Assembly: GCA_009774625.1 (NCBI GenBank)
Contig: VSOB01000003.1
Span: forward strand, 1 to 64,000
DNA: 64,000 bases
Reading direction: 5' to 3'
Source of the DNA: Lachnospiraceae bacterium
GTDB taxonomy: Bacteria; Bacillota; Clostridia; Lachnospirales; Lachnospiraceae
Below the pieces are notes generated by a model that was not told the origin of the DNA, made no database searches, and saw only the letters and a program-made list of their open reading frames with translations. A program made the translations under genes and the position numbers. Positions 16,283 to 23,658 of the stretch are shown one piece after another; the first letter of the stretch is position 1; every line of letters starts with the position of its first letter.

Positions 16283-18937
16283 ATGAAATGGACTGGACTG
16301 AATGATCAGGAAGTGCTGGCTTCCAGAGAGAAATATGGCTCCAATGCCATACCTGAATCTGAGCCGACTACTTTTCTGGAGGCGTTCAAGGAGACATTCA
16401 CAGACCCGATGATCAGGATTCTGCTGGTGATTGCGGCCATTATGATCGCTATGTTTTTTGTGGGCTATGCGGAGATCTATGAGCCTGTGGGAACGATTGT
16501 GGCAGTGCTGATTGTGGCTTTTGTTTCGGCCAAGACAAGTGTGGCCAGCGATACCAAATACCGGCAGTTGAAAGACAGTACAAAGAAGGACACCTGCAAG
16601 GCATACCGGAACGGACAGGTCACCGTCATAGAAGTGGACGATGTGGTCGTGGGCGAGAGGGTTTTGCTGCAGTCGGGGGATAAGATACCCGCGGACGGCA
16701 TTCTGGTGGACGGCGATCTGCGTGTGGATAATTCGGCACTGAACGGGGAAGCCGAAGAATGCAAGAAATTTGCCGCAAAGGACGGGGCAGAGCTTCCGGA
16801 GCAGATTACCGGGGAAACGTTTGTGGACCGGCATTCCCTGTTCCGTGGGGCTGTGGTTTTTGACGGCGAAGGCGTGCTGGATGTCCGTAAGGTGGGGACC
16901 GGAACCATGATGGGGAAGATGGCCGAGGAAATGCAGGAAGATGAGCCGGATTCCCCGCTGAAGGTAAAGCTGGCCAAACTGGCAGGGCAGATTTCCACTT
17001 TTGGTTATATCGGTGCGGCAGTCATTGCAGTTCTTTATCTTGTCTTTTTCGTGCTGCATGCGGGAGGCGTTTCGGGTTATATGGCGCTGGGATGGAGCCA
17101 GATACTGAAAGATGTGGTAGAAGCGGTTTCACTGGCCATTGTCATCATCGTCTGTGCGGTGCCGGAAGGACTGCCTCTGATGATTTCTCTGGTGCTGATG
17201 CAGAATACCAGTAAGATGCTGGATCACAATGTGCTGGTGCGCAAGGCGGAAGGCATTGAAACAGCAGGATCTTTAAATATACTGTTCAGCGATAAGACCG
17301 GTACGATTACCAAAGGCTCATTGGAAGTGGTGGAATTTTTCACTGCCCAGGGGGAGACTATTCCTCTGACGGAGCTGGGCAGCCACGGGAAAATCAAAGA
17401 GCTGGTGGATATTGCCATTGGTAAGAACACGGCTTCCATGTTTGATGCCGCACATAAAGTAATCGGCGGAAATGCCACGGACCAGGCGCTGATGAAGTTT
17501 ATCGGAGAAGAGACTTGGCAGACACTTTCTGGAAAAGGGCTGGTAGTCAATGCATCTCAGGGATTTAATTCGGCCAATAAGTTCAGCCAGGCCAGAATAG
17601 ACAGCATGGGCATGACTTTTTACAAGGGTGCGCCGGAGCGGCTGCTTGCCGTGGCGGTTAAAGCGCTGGATCAGGACGGAAACGAAACAGAGCTGGCGTT
17701 GGATGCGCTCAATACCAGAATCAATGAACTGGCCTCCAGAGCCATGCGTGTGCTGGCCTTCGGATATTCCAGGAAGGGGCTGACAGCGGATCGGATCAAT
17801 GAGGATACCGTGCTGATAGGGCTGGTGGCTATCCGGGACGATGTGAGACCGGAAGCCAGGGATGCTATCCGGGAAGTGCAGGAGGCGGGTATCCAGGTAG
17901 TGATGATTACCGGCGACCGTCTGGAAACTGCAGTTTCCATCGCCAGGGATGCGGGGCTGGTGCAGAGCGGAGCCGACAGAGCGCTGACGTCTGCTGAGTT
18001 AAACGGCATGAGCGATGAAGAAGTAAAGAAGATTATAAAAGACATCCGGGTGATTGCAAGGGCTCTGCCCACTGATAAATCCCGTATGGTGAGACTCTGC
18101 CAGGAGATGAATCTGGTGGTAGGCATGACCGGCGACGGCGTCAATGACTCTCCGGCATTGAAACGGGCCGATGTGGGCTTTGCTATGGGCAGCGGCACGG
18201 AGGCGGCCAAAGAAGCGGGTAAGATCGTCATACTGGACGACAATTTCAAATCCATCAAAGACGCTATCTGGTATGGCAGGACTATCTATCACAACATCCT
18301 GAAGTTCTGTAAATTCCAGTTGGTAATCAATGTGGCGGCGGTTGTGGTAAGCGCCATTGCGCCTTTCTTCGGTGTGGAAGAGCCGCTGAAGGTAACCCAT
18401 CTTTTATTTGTCAATCTGGTGATGGACGGCCTGGGCGCGATCATGCTGGGAAACGAGCCGGCACTGACGGAATATATGCGGGAGAAGCCCAGGCGCAGGG
18501 ACGAAAGCATAGTCAGCAGGAAGATGATGATACAGATTCTGACAATGGGAGGCTGGCTCACCATTCTCAGCTTTGTGTATCTGAAACATCCGTTTTTTGC
18601 CGGGCTGTTTGAAAATGAAGCCCAGCATATGACCGGTTATTTTGTACTGTTTATTGTCAGTGCCCTGTTTAACGGGTTCAATGTGAGGGATGAACGGTTC
18701 GGTATCTTCCGGGGACTGAATGAGAACAAAGGCTTTTTGCAGGTGCTGCTTATCATTGTGCTGGTACAGGCGGCGATCGTCAATGCACCGCTGATTCCAT
18801 TGTCGGTATTTGCCTGGATCGGCAATATGTTCAGCTGCGTGCCCTTTGGCATAACTGGCTGGGCAGTGATCGTTCTGCTGGCATTTACTATGATTCCGGT
18901 GGATATGCTGCGTAAGTGTGTGGTAAACAGAGGATAG
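16283..18937 (+). CDS. P-type calcium-transporting ATPase (PMCA-like, type IIB)
   Basis: 884 aa, about ten membrane segments. Phosphorylation motif DKTGTIT (Asp337), actuator motif SALNGEAEE (variant of TGES), membrane motif VPEGLPLMISLVL as in calcium pumps, nucleotide-site KGAPERLL, and hinge MTGDGVNDSPALKRADVG are all present. Segment LLFVNLVMDGLGAIMLGNEP matches TM6 of plasma-membrane calcium ATPases. The start is ATG 16283 after GGAGGATTGCAT; an in-frame ATG at 16235 would place translation through the hairpin. Exports calcium from the cytosol. Placement directly after three calcium-binding TerD genes suggests that calcium handling is part of this stress module. Confidence 0.9.
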   Translation: MKWTGLNDQEVLASREKYGSNAIPESEPTTFLEAFKETFTDPMIRILLVIAAIMIAMFFVGYAEIYEPVGTIVAVLIVAFVSAKTSVASDTKYRQLKDSTKKDTCKAYRNGQVTVIEVDDVVVGERVLLQSGDKIPADGILVDGDLRVDNSALNGEAEECKKFAAKDGAELPEQITGETFVDRHSLFRGAVVFDGEGVLDVRKVGTGTMMGKMAEEMQEDEPDSPLKVKLAKLAGQISTFGYIGAAVIAVLYLVFFVLHAGGVSGYMALGWSQILKDVVEAVSLAIVIIVCAVPEGLPLMISLVLMQNTSKMLDHNVLVRKAEGIETAGSLNILFSDKTGTITKGSLEVVEFFTAQGETIPLTELGSHGKIKELVDIAIGKNTASMFDAAHKVIGGNATDQALMKFIGEETWQTLSGKGLVVNASQGFNSANKFSQARIDSMGMTFYKGAPERLLAVAVKALDQDGNETELALDALNTRINELASRAMRVLAFGYSRKGLTADRINEDTVLIGLVAIRDDVRPEARDAIREVQEAGIQVVMITGDRLETAVSIARDAGLVQSGADRALTSAELNGMSDEEVKKIIKDIRVIARALPTDKSRMVRLCQEMNLVVGMTGDGVNDSPALKRADVGFAMGSGTEAAKEAGKIVILDDNFKSIKDAIWYGRTIYHNILKFCKFQLVINVAAVVVSAIAPFFGVEEPLKVTHLLFVNLVMDGLGAIMLGNEPALTEYMREKPRRRDESIVSRKMMIQILTMGGWLTILSFVYLKHPFFAGLFENEAQHMTGYFVLFIVSALFNGFNVRDERFGIFRGLNENKGFLQVLLIIVLVQAAIVNAPLIPLSVFAWIGNMFSCVPFGITGWAVIVLLAFTMIPVDMLRKCVVNRG

Positions 18938-18951
18938 AGAGGAAGGCAGAG

Positions 18952-18976
18952 CGGCACATGCGTATCGTATGTGCCG
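18952..18976 (+). other. Intercistronic hairpin between calcium ATPase and HAD gene
   Basis: Perfect 8-bp arms CGGCACAT (18952-18959) and ATGTGCCG (18969-18976) around a 9-base loop. No U-tract. It covers an in-frame ATG at 18958 and so argues for the later HAD start at 18994. Confidence 0.55.
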
Positions 18977-18993
18977 TCTGCCGTTACAGGACT

Positions 18994-19803
18994 ATGAAAA
19001 ACAGAGTTGTTTTTTTCACGGATTTGGACAATACACTGATCTATTCTTATAAGCGGGAACTGGGGCAGGAGCGGATCGGCGTGGAAACCTATCAGGGCAG
19101 GACGATTTCTTATATGACACCGGCGGCTGTCAGAATGCTGGAAGAGATCAGAGAGCAGATCCTTGTAGTTCCGGTAACCACAAGGACGGTAGAGCAGTAT
19201 GAGAGAATTGACCTGGGGTTTGTACCGGAGTATGCCCTTGTCTGTAATGGCGGGGTTCTGCTGGAGCGGGGTGTGGAAGCCATAAGCTGGCGGGATGAGT
19301 CGCTGGAGCTGGTCGGCGGGAGCGAAGAAACACTCCGGCGCGGCAGAGAATGCCTGGAATCCGATGAAAACAGATGCTTTCCGGTACGCAGTGTGGGCGG
19401 CCTGTTTTTGTTTACGAAAAGCCGGCGGCCAGAGGAAAGCGCGGTGCGGGTACAGCGGGCGCTTGGGGATGATAAAACAGAGGTATTTCAAAACGGGCAG
19501 AAGGTATATGTGGTGCCCAGGGAGATCAACAAAGGCAGGGCGTGCGAAAGACTGAAAAAAAAGCTGGATGGACTCGCCGCGCCGGGCGCGGGAACGTCTA
19601 TGCCGTATTATACTATAGGGGCAGGAGACAGCGCGTTTGATGTGCCTATGCTGGAAGCGGCGGATTTCCCCATATCTCCTGACGGGCTGTACCGGCCAAA
19701 GGAGCCGGGCAGCGGAGCCGTGTGGAAGGAGAAGGAAAGAGGGGGCGTTTTTTCTGAGTTTGTGCTGGAGCAGGTCATATCATACATAAAGGGTATTGTC
19801 TGA
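18994..19803 (+). CDS. HAD-superfamily phosphatase of the Ter module
   Basis: 269 aa. The N-terminal DLDNTL is the HAD motif I (nucleophile Asp plus Asp), VVPVTTRT is motif II, and GAGDSAFDVPMLEAAD near residue 210 is motif III/IV. A Cof-like cap lies between. HAD phosphatases of this type occur in Ter operons and are proposed to remove the phosphate at the end of the nucleoside-like metabolite pathway. The start at 18994 gives the classic short lead into the first beta strand; ATG 18958 (after GAGAGGAAGG, within the hairpin) is the alternative. Last gene of the Ter island. Confidence 0.83.
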   Translation: MKNRVVFFTDLDNTLIYSYKRELGQERIGVETYQGRTISYMTPAAVRMLEEIREQILVVPVTTRTVEQYERIDLGFVPEYALVCNGGVLLERGVEAISWRDESLELVGGSEETLRRGRECLESDENRCFPVRSVGGLFLFTKSRRPEESAVRVQRALGDDKTEVFQNGQKVYVVPREINKGRACERLKKKLDGLAAPGAGTSMPYYTIGAGDSAFDVPMLEAADFPISPDGLYRPKEPGSGAVWKEKERGGVFSEFVLEQVISYIKGIV

Positions 19804-19912
19804 AGGCATAGTCTCTTGGCAGTCTTTTTTAGTATGAAATCCGGGACTGGAATGAGACTTGGGGCATGCAGAAGCAGCAGCCGATGTATAGAACCATATG
19901 CAGTGCGGATAC

Positions 19913-19918
19913 TATAAT
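19913..19918 (+). promoter_or_regulatory. Candidate -10 element for the TIM-barrel gene
   Basis: A perfect TATAAT stands 68 bases before the ATG at 19986. The hexamer 17 bases upstream (AGAACC) is a poor -35, so the assignment is tentative. The 182-base gap from the HAD stop otherwise shows no terminator I trust. Confidence 0.35.
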
Positions 19919-19985
19919 GCTGTGCTGCAAAGAAGGAACAGAAAACAGAACACGCGGAAGAAAAGCCGCAGAAAGCAGGTGTGTG

Positions 19986-20909
19986 ATGGCAAAAAGAATA
20001 TTGGACAGTTATGCGTCGGATTTTAAGGGTTTTACCAAAAAGGATCTTCTGGAGTCTGTGGCCAAAAGCGAAGGAAGGGTGCTGATGTGCGAGACGATCG
20101 GTACGATACGCCCTATGCTGGGAGATGTGACCAATGCGGAATTTGTATCGGCAATGGGAGCGGATTTTCTGCTGCTGAATATGTTTGATGTGAAAAATCC
20201 TGAGATACAGGGTCTGCCGAAAGAAGCGCCCTATGATACGGTGCGTATGGTGAAGCGGCTGACCGGCCGGCCGGTGGGCATCAATCTGGAGCCGGCAGAG
20301 GATGATAAGATGGAGGAAACCGATGCACTCTGGCGGATGTCGGAAGGAAGGCGGGCCACATTGGAAAATGCACAGCGGGCCTGCGAAATGGGAGTGGATC
20401 TGATCCTGCTCACCGGCAATCCGGGTATGGGCGTCAGCAATGAGGCCATAGAGCGGACCTTGCGGCTGTACCGGGAAAACCTGGGAGATAAGATCATATT
20501 GGCGGCAGGTAAGATGCATGCGGCCGGGATACTGGAGGAAGCGGCTGAACAGATTATCACAAAAGAGGATGTGCGGCGTTTCCGGGAGGCAGGGGCGGAT
20601 ATCCTGCTGTTTCCTGCGCCGGGCAGTGTGCCAGGCATCACGGTTTCGTATGTAAAGGAGCTGGTAAGCTATGCTCATAGCCTGGGGGCATTGACGATTA
20701 CCGCCATCGGCACATCCCAGGAGGGAGCGGATACGGCGACCATCCGGCAGATGGCCCTGATGTGCAAGATGACAGGCACCGATATCCATCATCTGGGAGA
20801 TGCAGGCTATGCCGGTATGGCTCTGCCGGAAAATATACAGGCGTATTCCGTGGCAGTCCGTGGCATCCGGCATACGTATCACCGTATGGCGGCATCCATT
20901 CTGCGGTAG
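19986..20909 (+). CDS. TIM-barrel protein of unknown function (DUF7916-like)
   Basis: 307 aa soluble protein. Alternating strand/helix segments such as GADFLLLNMFD, GVDLILLTGNPGMG, GADILLFPAPGSVPG and ALTITAIGTSQEG look like a (beta/alpha)8 barrel with phosphate- or carboxylate-binding loops, somewhat like PEP mutase or aldolase folds. I recall similar Firmicutes proteins grouped as DUF7916 and sometimes mislabelled haloacid dehalogenase; I cannot confirm it here. Start is ATG 19986 after GCAGGTGTGTG; the open frame extends to 19866 with an unlikely Cys-rich extension. It has its own candidate -10 and no clear tie to the Ter module. Confidence 0.6.
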   Translation: MAKRILDSYASDFKGFTKKDLLESVAKSEGRVLMCETIGTIRPMLGDVTNAEFVSAMGADFLLLNMFDVKNPEIQGLPKEAPYDTVRMVKRLTGRPVGINLEPAEDDKMEETDALWRMSEGRRATLENAQRACEMGVDLILLTGNPGMGVSNEAIERTLRLYRENLGDKIILAAGKMHAAGILEEAAEQIITKEDVRRFREAGADILLFPAPGSVPGITVSYVKELVSYAHSLGALTITAIGTSQEGADTATIRQMALMCKMTGTDIHHLGDAGYAGMALPENIQAYSVAVRGIRHTYHRMAASILR

Positions 20910-20961
20910 GCGGCGCTGCTTTACGTATTGCAAAAGAGTAGTTTATTTTGGGTACATGCCC

Positions 20962-20990
20962 TTGTATTGCCATTTTTTTTCTGTTATAAT
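20962..20990 (+). promoter_or_regulatory. Sigma-A promoter of the phosphofructokinase gene
   Basis: TTGTAT (20962-20967), 17-base spacer containing a T8 run, and perfect TATAAT (20985-20990). The start codon is 93 bases downstream of the -10. Confidence 0.8.
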
Positions 20991-21082
20991 CGTGAAGAAT
21001 GCAGGAACGGCAATGGGGTTTTACGGGCCGGCTGCATGCAATGGATGAAACTATTATTGATTCGGCAAAAGGAGAAAGAAGC

Positions 21083-22312
21083 ATGAAGGGAAATATTGTA
21101 GTTGGACAGTCCGGCGGACCTACCGCAGTGATCAATTCTTCCGTAGCAGGCGTATATGCTGCTGCCAAGAAGATCGGCGTAAAAAAAGTATATGGTATGG
21201 TACATGGTATCCAGGGATTTCTTGCAGACAATCTGTGTGATCTGGATGACTATCTGGACAATGAAACCGGCGTGGAGCTGTTGAAGCGGACACCGTCTGC
21301 GTTCCTTGGGTCCTGCAGATTCAAAATGCCCAAGATCGAAGGAAACGAAGAAGTATATGAAAAAGTGTTCGAGATTATGGAAAAACATGATATCGAATGC
21401 TTGTTCTATGCGGGCGGCAACGACTCTATGGATACGGTAAAGATGCTGTCCGATTATGCCGCAGCACACAACAAACCGCAGCGTTTTATGGGAGTACCCA
21501 AGACCATTGACAACGATCTCCCGATTACGGATCACTGCCCCGGTTATGGCTCTGCAGCAAAGTATATCGCTACATCCCTGAAAGAGGTCATTCGTGACAA
21601 TTCTTCTTTTGGCGTTGAGAAGCCTACCATACTGATTGTGGAGATCATGGGAAGGAATGCAGGCTGGCTGACAGCAGCGGCAGCATTGGCAAAAGATGTG
21701 GACTGCGAGGGTGCGGATGCGATCTATCTGCCGGAGAGAACATTTGATGTGGATGCTTTTATGGCAAAGGTAAAAGACCTGGCAGCACGGAAATCTTCTG
21801 TTGTAATCGCTGTTTCCGAAGGTATCAAGGTAGCAGACGGACGTTATGTATGTGAGCTTGCCAACGGGGATGTGGCAGTGGATGCATTCGGACACAAGCA
21901 GATGTCCGGTACGGCAGCTTACCTGGCACAGGCAGTTGCAGCAGAGACCGGTTTAAAGACCAGAGCCATTGAGTTCTCCACCTTACAGCGCGCGGCAACC
22001 CATCTGGCATCCCTGACAGACATCAACGAAGCCTTCCAGGTAGGACATGACGCAGTGCTTGCAGCAGAGGACGGCAAGACCGGAATGATGATTACCCTGG
22101 ATCGAAACGGCAGCGACCCGTATCAGTGCGGTACCAGCGTTTATGATATTCACGCAATCGCAAATGTGGAAAGAGCCGTTCCGGATGAGTGGATCACAGA
22201 GGATGGCTGCGGACTGAATGAAGGCTACGAAGCCTATGCAAGACCGCTGATTATGGGTGAATTACAGCCCCTGTTTGTAAACGGAACACCGAGACATCTG
22301 GTACGCAAATAA
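21083..22312 (+). CDS. Phosphofructokinase, probably PPi-dependent
   Basis: 409 aa cytoplasmic glycolytic enzyme interconverting fructose 6-phosphate and fructose 1,6-bisphosphate. Motifs: GQSGGPTAVINSS at the N-terminus, GGNDSMDT where ATP-type enzymes have GGDGS, PKTIDNDL, and EIMGRNAGWL. The acidic/asparagine replacement in GGNDS points to the PPi-using or mixed group (PFP-like), common in anaerobic Clostridia; donor choice cannot be proven from sequence. The start is ATG 21083 after AAAGGAGAAAGAAGC; the frame runs upstream to 20999 through the untranslated leader. Monocistronic, bounded by a clear promoter and terminator. Confidence 0.9.
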   Translation: MKGNIVVGQSGGPTAVINSSVAGVYAAAKKIGVKKVYGMVHGIQGFLADNLCDLDDYLDNETGVELLKRTPSAFLGSCRFKMPKIEGNEEVYEKVFEIMEKHDIECLFYAGGNDSMDTVKMLSDYAAAHNKPQRFMGVPKTIDNDLPITDHCPGYGSAAKYIATSLKEVIRDNSSFGVEKPTILIVEIMGRNAGWLTAAAALAKDVDCEGADAIYLPERTFDVDAFMAKVKDLAARKSSVVIAVSEGIKVADGRYVCELANGDVAVDAFGHKQMSGTAAYLAQAVAAETGLKTRAIEFSTLQRAATHLASLTDINEAFQVGHDAVLAAEDGKTGMMITLDRNGSDPYQCGTSVYDIHAIANVERAVPDEWITEDGCGLNEGYEAYARPLIMGELQPLFVNGTPRHLVRK

Positions 22313-22329
22313 TTTCAGACAATTCAGGA

Positions 22330-22360
22330 GGGGATGATCTCAGGGTCATCCTCTTTTTTT
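22330..22360 (+). terminator. Rho-independent terminator of the phosphofructokinase gene
   Basis: Arms GGGGATGA (22330-22337) and TCATCCTC (22346-22353) with one G-U pair, followed by seven T. Confidence 0.85.
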
Positions 22361-22365
22361 GCATG

Positions 22366-22400
22366 ACAATAGAAAGTTCGCGCAGCGTTCTTTCTATTGT
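22366..22400. repeat. Hairpin repeat, copy 2 of 3
   Basis: Perfect 11-bp inverted arms (ACAATAGAAAG 22366-22376; CTTTCTATTGT 22390-22400) around a 13-base loop, followed by TATGATACAGG. Compare 19-53 and 22435-22469. Confidence 0.75.
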
Positions 22401-22434
22401 TATGATACAGGAAATTCCTCCGGGATTCTTTTTC

Positions 22435-22469
22435 ATAACAGAAAGTTTGAGAAGGATGCTTTTTGTTGT
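22435..22469. repeat. Hairpin repeat, copy 3 of 3
   Basis: Arms ATAACAGAAAG (22435-22445) and CTTTTTGTTGT (22459-22469) pair with two G-U wobbles around a 13-base loop. The flank GTTGTGACAGGAAAAAGAT leads straight into the LacI start codon, so the repeat's downstream flank supplies the only ribosome-binding-like bases (ACAGGA) for that gene. Confidence 0.7.
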
Positions 22470-22488
22470 GTTGTGACAGGAAAAAGAT

Positions 22489-23478
22489 ATGGTTTCGATA
22501 AAAGATGTGGCCAGACATGCAGGTGTGGCAATTTCCACTGTCTCAAAGGTATTGAATGATTACCCCAATGTGAGCAGGGAAACAAGAGAAAAAGTAAACA
22601 GAGCGATCCGGGAGCTGAATTTTGTTCCCAATGCGGTGGCGGCGGCTTTGTCCTCAAAACAGGCGGGAAGGGTGGCGCTGTTATTGGATCTGAATCTGAG
22701 AGCACAGGCAATTGACGAGATTGATATGCAGTATCTGTCGGGCGCCATCAATCGGGCGATGGAACTGAATCTGGACGTGATTACTGTATTTTTTTCCATG
22801 CTTCGGGGAAAAACTGTGGAAGAGATGATCCGTTACTTTGAATCCCAGAGCATTACGGGAATCGTGATCTATGGACTGACCAGAGAGGCGGGTGTGCTGC
22901 ATGAGCTGATTGCATCGGGATGCTTTAAAATCGTAGTGGTGGATGCGCCCATCGTCAATGAAACGACGTCATCTCTGTGGATCGACCAGAGTCAGGCTCA
23001 GTACGATGTGGCACGAAAAACCATTGAGGAAAACAACGGAAAGAGGATTTTTTACATTGCCGGCAAGAAAAATCAATATGTGACAGAAGAACGGCTGCGG
23101 GGGATACGGCGTCTGAAGGAGGAGATGGGGGTTTCTCTGTATGTGCGGAGCGGAAACTTCTCCGAGCTGCAGGCCAGAAATCTGACTTTCCGATATGCCA
23201 GAAATCAGGATATTCTGGTGTGTGCCTCCGATATTATGGCAATCGGAGCCATGAAGGCATTGATCGAAATGGACATTTTCCGTCCGGTCTGCGGGTTTGA
23301 CGGGATCATGCTGATGGGATATGCCGGCAAACAGATGAATACAATACGGCAGAATTTTGCACGTATCTCCGCCGAGGCGGTCACGGAGCTGCATCGTCTC
23401 CTGGAAGGCGGAGAAGGCAGAAACATCAAGATGGATTATGAGATTGTACGGCTGCAGTATCTGGATATTATCGGATGA
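22489..23478 (+). CDS. LacI/GalR-family transcriptional regulator 1
   Basis: 329 aa. N-terminal helix-turn-helix IKDVARHAGVAISTVSKVLN and hinge NAVAAALSSKQAG, then a periplasmic-binding-like sensor domain. It precedes the glycogen phosphorylase gene and the two palindromic operators at 23532 and 23573, so it is a candidate to control glgP and perhaps the maltodextrin importer. The start is ATG 22489; the ribosome binding site is weak and comes from the hairpin repeat flank. No promoter is obvious, although transcription could start within the repeat region. Ligand unknown, probably a maltodextrin or sugar phosphate. Confidence 0.9.
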   Translation: MVSIKDVARHAGVAISTVSKVLNDYPNVSRETREKVNRAIRELNFVPNAVAAALSSKQAGRVALLLDLNLRAQAIDEIDMQYLSGAINRAMELNLDVITVFFSMLRGKTVEEMIRYFESQSITGIVIYGLTREAGVLHELIASGCFKIVVVDAPIVNETTSSLWIDQSQAQYDVARKTIEENNGKRIFYIAGKKNQYVTEERLRGIRRLKEEMGVSLYVRSGNFSELQARNLTFRYARNQDILVCASDIMAIGAMKALIEMDIFRPVCGFDGIMLMGYAGKQMNTIRQNFARISAEAVTELHRLLEGGEGRNIKMDYEIVRLQYLDIIG

Positions 23479-23527
23479 AAAAACAGAGGATTTCACCGGT
23501 ACAGAGGCGCAGGCGGGGAATTTTCAC

Positions 23528-23556
23528 TTGCGGAAAACGTTTTCCCATGCTATACT
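23528..23556 (+). promoter_or_regulatory. Promoter of the glycogen phosphorylase gene
   Basis: TTGCGG (23528-23533), 17-base spacer, TATACT (23551-23556). The first operator covers the end of the -35 and the spacer. Confidence 0.75.
23532..23545. promoter_or_regulatory. LacI-type operator O1 upstream of glgP
   Basis: Perfect 14-bp palindrome GGAAAACGTTTTCC with the central CG typical of LacI/CcpA sites. Overlaps the promoter. Confidence 0.8.
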
Positions 23557-23572
23557 CATGAAAAACAAAGTA

Positions 23573-23584
23573 GAAAACGTTTTC
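23573..23584. promoter_or_regulatory. LacI-type operator O2 upstream of glgP
   Basis: Perfect 12-bp palindrome GAAAACGTTTTC, just downstream of the expected transcription start. Its centre is 40 bp from that of O1, close to four helical turns, suiting repression by a bridging tetramer or two dimers. Confidence 0.8.
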
Positions 23585-23658
23585 CTGCCAATCGGGTAAG
23601 CAGGAATATGGATATTGCATAAAATCTGTGATCAGAACAGTAAAAGGAGGTAGCTTAT

